Made by a program: the position numbers and the translations under genes. Shown here piece after piece: positions 34,456-45,475 of a DNA stretch of 64,000 nt (positions are counted from its first letter, which is position 1; every line of letters starts with the position of its first letter). The stretch comes from Bryoerythrophyllum caledonicum (Eukaryota; Streptophyta; Bryopsida; Pottiales; Pottiaceae). Below the pieces are notes generated by a model. It was not told where the DNA came from, did no database searches, and saw nothing but the letters and a program-made list of their open reading frames with translations. Location: positions 13,099,519-13,163,518 of the forward strand of contig OZ020521.1 in assembly GCA_963971425.1 (NCBI GenBank), read 5' to 3'.

Positions 34456-34566
34456 GGCCCCGTCACAGTAAAGTCACGATTCGTCACAATGTCATGCCGT
34501 CATTGTGTCGTGACATCGTGACATTGTGACGGTAATTGTCCCCGTCACGATACAATAGACAACCCT
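34456..34566. repeat. Cluster of inverted GTCACAATG/CATTGTGAC words ending in a hAT-like CAACCCTG
   Basis: GTCACGATTCGTCACAATGT, GTCATTGTGTCGTGACATCG and TGACATTGTGACGG lie within 100 bases on alternating strands. The cluster ends GACAACCCTG at 34566; read from the other strand this is CAGGGTTGTC, the type of end seen on hAT elements. No left partner was found. Confidence 0.45.
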
Positions 34567-34588
34567 GGTGAGGTGATAGTCTGATTCC

Positions 34589-36652
34589 ATGAAGTCTGTG
34601 CCGATGGCCAAGAAGAAGAGAACGGACAGAGATGGGCGCGGCCGGAGAGACGAGGAGCCGGCAGTTGCACTGCCCCCCTTAACCCGCGTTCTACCGGAAA
34701 TCCCTGAAGACCCGGAGGAACTCAGTATGCTGAAGAACAGCCTGAAGTATATGGGCTGTGAGGGTTTGCTCGAGGTTCCGTGGGGCATCCGAGAGGAGGT
34801 CTACGTCCGGGAGCTTGTCGGGACGCCAGACGAGAAGTACAAGGGGCTGATGAGAGCCCATCCGGAAGTCTGGGGAGTCCCGGAGTGGTCTCATGCCTAC
34901 GATTTCCGGGCTGGCCGCACCAAGGTCGTAGAACGGCGGGACGAGTTCCTGACGGAGGAGTTCGGAGGACCAACAAACCCGAAGGATGGCTACAACCTCC
35001 AAGACCTTCGGCACCAGGATGCCCTGCTCGTGCTAGGGTTTTAAAACCCTATATTCCATCCGGAAAAGCCGAAACGGGTGGTGGCGAAGTGGGCCTGCAC
35101 TTTCCTCGGAGCACTCCGGGGAAAGATCGTCGTCGACTGGGGAACGTTGATGACCGACCTAATCAACCGGTTGGTTGCCAATCTCCAGAAGGTGAAGAAA
35201 TCAACAACATCGCTGGCCTCGTACGTGGTGCATCTTTATGCGCACCACCAGCAACTCACTCAGGCGGAAGTCCTACAGTACGACGAAGTGCTCAATTTCC
35301 AGAGGTATGGAGGGGATGAGTCGGAGGAAGAGGAGTCCGGAGAGAAGGAGACGGTGCCGGAAGCAGCAACCACGGAAACTCCGGAGGGCCGGAAGGCTCC
35401 CAAGAGACCTCGGGGGAAGGAGCCCGAGGCGGAGAGTCCGGAATTATGCAGCTCCTCAGCATCATCCGGAGAAGACGAGTCCGGACCGTCGAAGGGGATC
35501 AACCGGAAGAGGAGGAAGGTCGATAAGAGCGATTCCAAGGGCCAACTCAAAGTGATGGACGAGCTCACCCGGGATATTGGCTGGAGAGTTGGGCTCTTTA
35601 AGGAGACCAACTACATCATCACCACCAGCGTGGAGCAAATGTTCCGAAGCCTGGACGTCGACCGGTTGGAGGACGCTATCACCAAGGTGGAGGAGCTCCG
35701 GAACCGGGAGACGGATGCGAAGGCGCTCCATACCCAACTCTTCTCTGTGTACAAGGCCAGTACGGACATGGAGAAGAAAATGTAGCGTTACCTCCTCGAA
35801 GGAGCCCTGGCGGTGACGGCCCGGAAGGAGGCTGAGGCGAAAGCCCTTGCTTCCGCAGCATCCCTGACGGAGGTCCGGGCAGCCTTGCAAATTCCGGTCG
35901 ACGTGGTCAACCGGAGCCGGCTCTTCACCAAACTGGTGGAGAAGAAGGAGAAGGTCACCAGGGCCAACATCATCCAGTTTCTCCTAGACCAAGTAGAGAA
36001 GATGGGCCGGACTTGGGACCATATGAAGATGTTGGTGGACAACATCACCGTGGAGCCCCCGGAAGACCCAGCAGCACCTAGACTAGACAGGACGACGACA
36101 CCAACACGAACCAGAGCCTCTCTGGGACCTCCGGCCAACTCCATTCCAGCTTTGGGCACGTCAGCAAACCCAGAGTCGCTGGACACCCCGTCACCCCAGA
36201 CGCCAGCGGAGGGCATCATACTTCCCAATTCGAGTACGAGTTAGATCGTGAAGACCCTTCCAGATCTCTTGTCGCCTCCCAACATGCGCCTGCTAGATCC
36301 TCCGGCGGAAGGCGACATCCCTGTCCCACCAAGGTCCGTCTCCCGAAGGTTGGCGTCCGGACCAAGGAGTCCTTCCGGAAGCTACAGGGACTTGGTCCAA
36401 GAGACCAAGTCAGCTTCCGCGACGGAAACACCAGCACCCCCGGTCCCGGAAGGATCACCGGAACAGCCTCCTCCACCGCCAGACGCCAGTACTCCGGTGG
36501 TGGGTGCCCCTCCAACAGCAGGACCATCAACCTAGAAGATCGATCTTTCACCTGCAACGTCGAAGAAGGCGAAGGGCAAGTCGCGCGTTCCGGTGGAGAT
36601 TTCCCCCTCCCGCCGGAGTGGGAGAAATTGGGGTCCTGGTGCTCCCACTTAG
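34589..36652 (+). pseudogene. Gag-like ORF of LTR element family B: one continuous frame with four in-frame stops
   Basis: A single frame of 688 codons with stops only at 35042 (TAA), 35783 (TAG), 36242 (TAG) and 36533 (TAG), and no frameshift. An N-terminal globular part (LEVPWGIREEVYVRELVG, YNLQDLRHQDALLVLGF, KWACTFLGALRGKIVVDWG, YVVHLYAHHQQL) is followed by an acidic Glu/Ser linker with a basic NRKRRKVDK, a helical domain like family A (AALQIPVDVVNRSRLFTKLV, FLLDQVEKMGRTWDHMKMLV), a long Pro/Ser/Thr-rich tail and a basic end. CAG or CAA to TAG or TAA would explain each stop. No protease or RT is present, and an LTR-like sequence follows, so this is probably a gag-only element. No described family is recognised. 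Confidence 0.6.
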
Positions 36653-37683
36653 GGTTAATTAGGTTGTAAGTTTCTTTTTTCCTTTTTCTCAAGGTTAGAG
36701 TCCGGATCAGCAGCGACTAACGATGGGGCCCCAAGTGCACCCGGCTGCTACCGGAATCAATAGCCAGGTTTTGTTAGAAAAAGAAGTCCGGAGGCCGGAA
36801 CTGTTCCGAGATTTTAGGATCTGAGATCCGATCTGGGACTTTTCCGGATTTCTTGGATCTTTTAGATAAGATCTAGCGGATTTCCCGTAGGCATAGGTTG
36901 AAGGAAATCTGAATTTGGAGAATTCAGAGAGTACTTAGTAGGAGGTTTTTGGGAAAAAAACCTTCATCTTGTTCATTTCACTTGGAAATATACGTTATCT
37001 TTTTGTACTAGATTTGCTACCTTGTATTTTGTTGTGACGTGTGGATCCTGTGAGTGACGGATCCATTCTTGAGGGTATGGTTGTATGAGTAATTCTTCCG
37101 GAATAGGGTAATTCACTTGTTTTGCCGGAGGGGGAAGTTATCGAGGGCAGTGTTAGGAGATCGCTCGGGAGAGCTGGAGATAACTATTGTAGAGGTGTTC
37201 CTGGTAGTCTCCAGGGTCCGGACGTAGCCTGGAGGGGAAGAGATGAACTGCAGAGGTGTTCCTGGTAATCTCTAGTTTACGGAAGAAACCGTGCTAAACC
37301 TAGCCACTTTAAGTCACAGGGCAGTGGGAAACCCAGCCACTTACACAAAACAGGGTTAGTGGACTTCGGCCACTCGCTTAAAAACTCGAGGAGACTCTCT
37401 GAGGAGGAACATAGACAAAACAAACTACCCTCCAGATTTCCGGAACCTACTCTCCGGAAACCATTGTAAGTAATCCGGATTCCGGAAGGATCCGGATCTA
37501 ACCTAAGTAAGTACAGACTATAGCTAACTCGTAACAAAATTGATTTGTTAAGCTTAGTAATCCGGAGTATTGGAAAGAAGATATTTAGGTCTCTGTGGGA
37601 ACAAAACCGGAGCGGTTACTTTGGGAAGCTCTTAGTGACGATTGGGAGCATTCCGGAGGAATACTGTCTTCACGAACTACAAC
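36653..37683 (+). mobile_element. Presumptive 3' LTR of family B, inserted in a family A element
   Basis: Non-coding, with many TCCGGA words. It ends near 37683 with TCTCTGTGGGAACAAAACCG ... GAATACTGTC ... ACTACAACA, the same arrangement as the family A LTR ends (TCTCTGTGGGAACGAATACC ... CTACGACA). Family A coding sequence begins immediately after. The LTR start is not resolved. Confidence 0.55.
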
Positions 37684-37973
37684 AGGGACACACCTTTGTT
37701 CAGGAGGTCTTCATTGGGACTCCGATCCTGGTACCGGTTCTTCCGGCCCGGTCTGAGCCCCACCAGGGCACTACTTCCGTGTTACTCACTCCGGATGGCT
37801 CGGATGCCTCGTTGACTTCGATGGAGGCCGTGCCTCGATCATCCATTGCCGGATCGGCACCTTCTTCATCTGCAGATTTGTTATCCCCTCTTGGGACGCT
37901 CGCGACGGCTGCTGCTCTCCCGACTTCGAGCAAGAGCGTGAAGAAACGGAAGAGGAGGAAAGAGAAGAGTTGA
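37684..37973 (+). pseudogene. C-terminal remnant of a family A gag-like ORF
   Basis: Frame with TTSVLLTPDGSDASLTSMEA, SSSADLLSPLGTLATAA and KSVKKRKRRKEKS, matching codons at the end of the 7320-8405 frame. The upstream part is missing because the family B element lies at the junction. Confidence 0.7.
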
Positions 37974-37976
37974 TGT

Positions 37977-39542
37977 GGAAGTAGGGTCAAATTCTTAGTT
38001 TGTAGGTTATTGTTCACTCTCGGACTTGGCCCCGAGTTGAACGTGGATTTGACTTGGTTTTGCCTTGGGATTTGTATTTAGATGCCTTTGACTTTGCACG
38101 TAGAGTTGGTGGGACGGTGGCTGCGCCGTCAAGGGTAGTTAATGCTGCTAGGTTTAGTACAAGACATCCTTTCCGTTTGGACGCTTGTGTGTGTTTGCTG
38201 CAGTATAAGTGAGGAGCCTCGGAGAACCTCTCTTCACTGCTTGTTGTGTGTATTTGCTTTCAGTTTAATTCTAAACCTACGCTCTCAGAAAACCTTCCAT
38301 GGTTGGAGAGCTCGGATTTTATATGACTGTGAGTACCATCTCAAGTAGTCCACTCCTCAAGTCCGTACTAACCGTCGAAGTCGTTTCCTTGTTCCATCAA
38401 GTAGATTAGTCCGGGTGGATGGAAATAACAGGTTAGACGGGTAGATGGTTAGTCGGGCGTGACTCTAACTCTGACCCCTTGTGATTGTTTCCTTGTTCCA
38501 TCAAGTAGAATAGTCCGGGTGGATGGGAATAATAGGTGAGATTACAAGTGTTTAGGGGAGGAAGAGGGGGGAGTGACGGGTGAGGAAGGAGTCTTGATAT
38601 GTCTTGTGTGACCTATCGGCGGCAGGATGTCACGGGTTGTGAGGATGTACTCTAGATCCCGGATGCATCAGCCTTTGGTCGGATAGGTTGATCCATAGGA
38701 GTGTGACATTACCTTAGCGTTTGTGTTAAGGACGGAGTAGACTGGTTTGACCCTAAGGGGCAGTAAGCCCAGATTTGCTCTAATAGCTCAGATTATCTTG
38801 AGAGAAGGAAGGAGATCCAACTAATCCCTTTGCGCGGTTCCCCATCGGAGTAATAGGAGGACTTCGTTCACTGGAAAAAAAAAGTATAGTCGGTTGTCCC
38901 TTAAGGGGATGGCTTTGTGATATCCACCGGACAATACTCCTTTAGCCGATTCTGAGGTAAAGGAAGGACTAACAGCTCCGAGGGTGGGTAGGTAAACCAC
39001 ATACTTGCCCGAGAAGTAGTGTTAGTCCTTAAGGCCCAAGCCTTGTTCTCCCTTACGGGAGAAGCCTAGTGAAACCACCACCATCCCAAGTTAGCAAGTA
39101 GTAGTGACTGGAGAGACCGTGAGGAAGAATTGTTGTTATCCATGCACACACTAAAATCTCTTTGAGTCCATGAACCAGCGTTCATGGTGATAAACATTCT
39201 CCAGATATTAAAGTACCCGGATGTCTGTAGTATACATAGTTGTGAAGTCATTCCTGTCCGAAACCAATGAGGACCGCAATGAGGACCGCAGTGAGGACCG
39301 TTGTGAGGTTACCTCCCTCCCTTTTGGTAACGGGGAATGAAGTTATGGTGTAACTAAGCCTAACCCTTGTAGTTTATGTGTCTTTCTCTGTCTTCTTATG
39401 TAAATATTGTGGCATGTAGAGTATTGTATAGTTATAGACTTGTTGTTAGTCGTTGTAGTTCACGAGGATTCTCTGTGGGAACGAATACCTTAGGGTATCT
39501 TTTGTGTTAAGATGTGAATACTTGCCAACGCGTACTACGACA
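37977..39542 (+). mobile_element. Second family A LTR, uninterrupted
   Basis: Matches 8406-9044 plus 17698-18937 in order: TAGTTTGTAGG, the TATA segment at 38201, CTACGCTCTCAGAAAACCTTCC, two TTCCTTGTTCCATCAAGTAG blocks, CTTGTGTGACCTATCGGCGG (the empty MULE target) and the terminal CTACGACA at 39542. It has diverged clearly from the other copy. Confidence 0.75.
39266..39301 (+). repeat. 12-bp minisatellite, 3 copies
   Basis: AATGAGGACCGC twice, then AGTGAGGACCGT. It sits where the other LTR copy has its 13-bp minisatellite. Confidence 0.8.
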
Positions 39543-39544
39543 GG

Positions 39545-39844
39545 AGGGTTGAAACCAACTTTCGTGATAGGAACATTGCGAGAACCACTAAGGAACAACG
39601 GGGGTTAATGGAATATCCACTCTTACACGCGTTTTTACGAAGTCGGCATCGACTTAGCCGTAGTCAGTGGATTTGCAACTGCAAACCAAACGATGCCGCA
39701 CTCCTTGAACGTGGCCTTGAAACTCTAACGGTTGAGGAGCTCGATTCCTTCGATAGACTCATTGAGAAATCCCATAACCTCATAACACTTCGACGGCGCA
39801 ATACTGGTGCCAATCCATGGCCTTTGGATGACTTAGCGTTGTGA
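39545..39844 (+). pseudogene. Unrecognised ORF fragment abutting the LTR end
   Basis: A 99-codon frame is open from the LTR edge to a TGA, without a start at the edge; the first Met is at 39608. It is hydrophilic and Arg/Leu-rich (LERGLETLTVEELDSFDRLI). It looks like the 3' end of a coding sequence cut by the LTR element. No family recognised. Confidence 0.35.
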
Positions 39845-42819
39845 TATCAAGCACCTCTCACATCTGAGTGGCAAAGGGATTGGGGCTACCAAGGGCCAAG
39901 GAATTCAAGAATGGTTACATTGGTGCCACAGAATCCAAATGAGCCTCACTTCATCTTTGGAGTCGATGGAAACTAAACCTACGTAGGTCCGCGCAAGAGG
40001 CAATGGCGGCTACCTTCATTTCAAGAACCTCATGAGAGTAGCATCTAAATATTGTAGAAGTTTGGGAGTAAAGAGATGCCAAAAGTATTGAAGAACTTCT
40101 TGTTCTGACAATTTTGATATTGATCCATTATAAATAACCTTTGCAATTTCATCACATATCTCCCTTGTTTACCTATCCTTAATCGTATGCATTGGTCAAT
40201 TTCGGAAAATCCTTCTCGCAATATTTACACTTTACAATTCAAATTAGTTGAGACATACAGGGTATCACCATGGTATAATATGGATATCACCTAGGTATTA
40301 CAAGGTTATCACTTGTATAATAAAAGAATATGACCTAGGTATAACATGGGTATTGTCTATTATAAAATCCTTTAATTTTTCTTCTTCTATCTATTTATTT
40401 TTATGAAGATATGCCACGTTATCCCAAACCATAAACCCACAGCCATGAGCACCCCTTTCAATTTTTGAAAACCCTAATGCAATAAAAACCTCAACTATTA
40501 AGACTTCCATTTGTCCAAGTATCTTGTCATTGTAAATTTTGACATTGAATTTTGCATATGTCAAACCAATCTAAATATACCCACGGCCATAGGCATTCTA
40601 TTCAAATTTTGGAAAAAAAATCGCAAAAAAAAATCAAAAACTCAATCCTTAGTGTTCCCTACTCGCCACTCGCCACTCACAAGATAACAATCTTGCCCTT
40701 GAACCCTAGGATCCATTAGTAATGCCAATCATTCCTCTCTATTCCGTAATTTAATTTTCTTCATTTGTGAACCCTTCAAATAAATAAGTAGTGTTTTATT
40801 TTGATTTTGTGACAGTGTGACACCAAAAAGGGTACATCCTAGTGAGCTTTCACCCTGAACTTTATTTTCCATGTAATTGTACATGATCAATGATATTTAT
40901 AAGGTTTGATGAGTTAGGACCATGAACTTCCATTAGGAAAATTAAAAACACTAGTGTATATTTTACATTTTAAAATTTGGTATTGGTGTGACGCCCAAAC
41001 ATTTTGGCAAGCAAAAATGTTGCTTCATTAGAGAATATTTCTAGAAAAGACAACATGCAATCCCATTCTCTAAGCCGTTTGATTTCTAGCATATCCTCAC
41101 CAGATAGTGTTCATCATTTCCACAATGTTAGACGACACCACTTACACAAGTTTTCTCTCTGACTAGAGAGTTAGGCAAAGTATCTTTGACAAGTGGTCAC
41201 TTCCTAACAATTTCCTCGTAATTTCCATCAATTTGGTGCTAATGTGGGCACAAGTCTTCATTTTTTTGCAATTTGGTTATACTTTGTCAAAAATAAAAAC
41301 ATTGTGACGCCCGCATTAGATTTTTCTTGACCCTTAAGTGCCCAAGAGGCCCAAATGTGGTCTTTACATGTGTTAAATCTCAATTTGCATGAAATTCGTA
41401 AGAAATAAGGTTGTGAAATTTGAAGTATAAAGTAGTTTGAACAATACATGTACACTTTGCAAAAATTATTTCACAATTTGCAGTTATAGATTCATGGAAA
41501 CAACTAGGAAAACATTGCAGAATACATCATATATACTAAATAAAATGAACATCATGCCATATACTATGTTGTAATTCATTCACATGCAAAATGATTTTGA
41601 TCTTAGATTTTGATTGAAATTTGTTTTTTAGAGACTCTTCATTATTTTGGGACTATTGATCTCTCTCATCGCGTAGAAAACATCTGTTTTGATTTGCAAG
41701 CTTGGACACTTTTGTAAACAATCAAGTAGACAATAGTAACAAATTCATCACTAATCATGAATAAATGTGTACTTCACATATGATATGTCAATACAAAGCT
41801 ATCAACCTAGTGCACATTTTGAACCTCTTTCTTTCAAAATACAAATAATCTTGCAAGGAAATACTTATGAATAAAGTTGTATATCCTCCAAAATCCACAA
41901 TTCTCACTACCAATATACGGTACATTTATTACTTTGAACAATATCATTTGTTCCATGAATTGTTCCAGGATGTTCTCCAAAATTTCTTCAAGCTTTAGGT
42001 CATGGGTTGTAATCAATTTTGTAAGGTTGGATACTGTAATTAGGCATTATATTTCCAACAAAGTTAGTTCAAAGATAAATATTAGCACAAATCTTGGTTT
42101 TGTAAAAACATGCTATACGTACTAAAGGGTTAAAAGTCCTTCTCAAAGAGGATAGAGAACAAAAAGGCAAGGTAAGATTATTTCATGGACAAAAATAGAG
42201 AATTTTGCACTTCATGCTCCTTATTCCAGTACCAATGAAATGCATGATTTGTAATGGTTCTTAGGCCTAACCCAATACAAGCTAAAGTTCTTCCATAGTA
42301 CCCCAAGTTTTCAAAGAGCTGAATGGTGGTTTCCCACACCTTTCCCAAGCCAAGTCACTCTATCCATGTGGTCCAAGATACTACCTAAATACCAAAAAGT
42401 AAAGAGTGACATAGGGAGTCATCTACCTTTACTTTTAGGCAACTTTGAGAACCTTTTGAAGCCAAAGAGGCCTAGGGAGGATAATTTTGGTGCATTGAGT
42501 CAAATAATAATTTCAATGATTGGCCATTGTCATCGCGGTCTTCAACACACATTTGTAGCTCCGCAAGAGCATTACAGCACATCTCACTGATCTCCAAAAT
42601 GATGCAGGCATTGGTGAACTATAGTGAGTTCCATACAGCGGGGTCGCAATGTAATGTACCCACTATATAAATGGTCTTCATAATCTATTTGCTCGATGAT
42701 TCTCCTAATTCCTCATGAACCACGGTCCACTCAAGCGTTAGAGCATCCCTTGCAGTGCCCTCAACAACTCCCTCGACGGGAGGTTTTAAGTTTGTGTTGA
42801 GTTTCTGGCTCCCCACCAA
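39845..42819. other. AT-rich intergenic DNA, no gene seen
   Basis: Only short frames on both strands. Around 40250-40350 CCTAGGTATAACATGGGTAT-like words resemble 13800-13860 in the MULE, so an old repeat fragment is likely. Confidence 0.6.
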
Positions 42820-44183
42820 CACTATAAGAAACCCGTGATTTTCGTGACGTTAGCTGTGATCAAGTGTGTTTTTCAAAACATGTTTTCGCGAACGGGCCGA
42901 GCCCTGGGCTCTCAGATTCTGGTGGATGTTGCATCAAACATGGAAAAATTGGCGGAAAAACGCAGAGATGTTAGCATATACGTATTCGTTTTGCGGGACG
43001 TCCTAGTGAACATAGTCATGTTCTAGACAACGTCCTCAGAAAGGTGACAGTGCCACGTCGGCATGTGCTTTCAGTTTGACTGTGGCTTCACTGTGAGTAA
43101 CTTCGAGATTGTTACTGCAACCTCCTGTAAAACACTGCCCAACGGTTAAAACACAGTGGAGATGGGCTGACCCCCTACAAAAATAAAAACGTGGATGTCG
43201 TTACTGACATCACAAAAAACGTGGATGTCCTTACTGACATCATAGAAAACATGTTTGAGCCACGTAGGCAAGGTAGAAATTGGATTCTTTTTAAAATGTT
43301 TGTGCCACGTAGACAAGGTTGAAATCAGCTGCCACGTAGGTAAAGAGGATGTTGGAACAGACGCCTGGATGGACGTCTACTGTGACATTTTAATGTTTAT
43401 GCTAACACCATGACAAATCCAAAAATCCCATATGGATTGTCACCACTTGTGCATCCCATTGTATATATATGTAAGGCCTTCTCTCCTATCTCATCACACT
43501 TGAATCAAGAGTGATTTACTTTCGTCCATCTATTTGGATGAATTTGAATTATCCTTCAAACTTAAAGTGATATGGTACTTTTTGATGACATGGCGCTTCT
43601 TTTTGGTGACATGGCACTTTCTTTTGTTGACTTGGTGCTTGCTTTTGGTGACCTCCATCTCAAAGTCAGATGTCACAACAAACGTCACAGAAAACATACC
43701 GTGTTAGAAATGACGTCCCAATTTACAATGTCCACAATTAATTATTGCATTAAACTATGCTGATTGGACATGCCACGTCATATTTTTAAAAGTGACACTT
43801 CATATTTTAAAGGTGCCACGTCATAAAATGGCGGGTCCACGTATGCAAGCCTAGTCACAATCGTATGCCATGTCATGCGCCACATCATGGGCCACATTAC
43901 CAAGGGCCCCGATGAAAAAGTTGGGGATGTGACACTGCCCGTCCACGTGGCGATGACGTGGACACGACGTGGTAGCCACATGGCAGATTTTTAACACCTT
44001 CAACCCCCAAGTTTTTGTGACGTTTTTAAAAAATGTGGGCTTGTTTTTTGAGATTTTGGCATGTTTTTTGCATGTCAATTATAACGGATTTTTTTGGACG
44101 TCAACGTTGACGTGCCGGATGCTGCACAAAACATAATTGCACGTTAGTTGCCCTGTCACAAAAAACACGGGTTTCTTGTAGTG
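42820..44183. mobile_element. 1.36-kb non-autonomous CACTA element with CAA target duplication
   Basis: Starts CACTATAAGAAACCCGTGAT and ends with the inverse of CACTACAAGAAACCCGTG, typical plant CACTA termini. CAA flanks both sides (42817-42819 and 44184-44186). It has no transposase; GTGACGT and CCACGT words are frequent. Inside are a 31-bp duplication (near 43185-43250, ACGTGGATGTC) and four ~29-bp units with GGTGACATGGC (near 43570-43660). Confidence 0.9.
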
Positions 44184-44408
44184 CAACGTTCAAACACGCC
44201 AAAAATTTTGAGTGTTCCCTCCAAATCTAGCGTCCAAACGCTAAAAAGCTTGGCCATATTTCTTGTGAGCTCCTTCTTGCCTTGAACTGTTCATTGTGTC
44301 ACTGTTCACTCATCACGGCAAGCCAAGAATGGTCCAAATCATCATGTGATTTACACGTCGAAGGGTGTGGCCATAGATAAAGATGCAAAAGTCGAGTTGG
44401 GTTTCGAG

Positions 44409-44691
44409 ACGGCGTGGACAGGAAACCCCCCAAGCTCGGACTTACCCGGGGTAGGGCTCCGTCTCTAGTGCATGGGCTCATTTTTTTGGCCCATCCATTT
44501 TCAGGGGGGGTCAGAGGTTTTTTTTGGCTTTTTTTTACTAAATTGGGGCCTACGGTCCCAATGTAGTGCAGGAAACCCCCCCCTTGCTAAATCTAGGGCC
44601 CCATCCAAAAACAAAATAGAGGCCAGGTTTTAGCCCCACCACCTCCTCCCCCACCTGGTAAGTCCGAGCATGGGGGGTTTCCTGTCAAATC
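44409..44691. mobile_element. 283-bp MITE with 8-bp target duplication GTTTCGAG
   Basis: GTTTCGAG is present at 44401-44408 and 44692-44699. The ends contain ACAGGAAACCCCCCAAGCTC...GGACTTACC and its inverse. An 8-bp duplication is the hAT class, and no coding capacity is present. Confidence 0.85.
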
Positions 44692-44699
44692 GTTTCGAG

Positions 44700-45475
44700 G
44701 CAAGGGCATGGTGGTGAACTGCTAGTGCACCATTCCAACACATTCCAATTTTCTAATTTTATGCACTAAAAAGCCCCTGTTTAGCGGTGAGGGCGACCAA
44801 AGTGTTGGGGTTGTTGTTAACCCCTAAAGGACCAGAGTCTCCTTCGAGGGGATTCCTTGATTTTTGGGCAGGTTCCTAAAATTCGAAAAAAAATCAATTT
44901 TCTCTGAAATTTTTATTCTAGATTGCCTTTGATAAGAGCCTCGTGTACATATTTTTATTTTATTTTTTGGATTTGTGGTTTGAAAGTTAGTGCCACTTAT
45001 AGTTTTTGAGGGAAATTGTCAAGGAACTTTAGGGGTTAAAGGGTAAAGTTACGGGGAACCGGAAATGGGACTCCAACACTTACGTTGCCTATGCCCATCT
45101 GTCCATTTTCATAGGACACAGCACCAGGTCCTCCAATGTCAACACTCGTCAGTCAAAAGTTGACCCAAAGTCCAAGCCTCGGAAGCCAATTTCAATCAAC
45201 CACGGTTGACACGGTTCCATCGACAGTGATATTGGCCCACGTCCTGCCACCCCAGCACGAAAATAATGATCGGATCCTCATCGAACCCGGATCACGAGTA
45301 CGAATTGTTGTACTTGCTCTCCGGAACTTATAAGTGCCGCTCAAATGCACCTCAAACTCACCATTCCAGTCCCCTGCTCACCTCGTCGATGAGCTGCGAG
45401 TGCCAGGAATCGATCATCATCATCCAGCGGAAGCAGCGGTTCTGGGGTTCATACGCACCGGACTGGTCGATCGTG
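44700..45475 (+). promoter_or_regulatory. Upstream region of the GDSL gene
   Basis: No gene. The proximal 350 bases are GC-richer; no clear TATA box was found. The 44870-45050 part resembles repeat DNA at 12500-13100. Confidence 0.35.
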
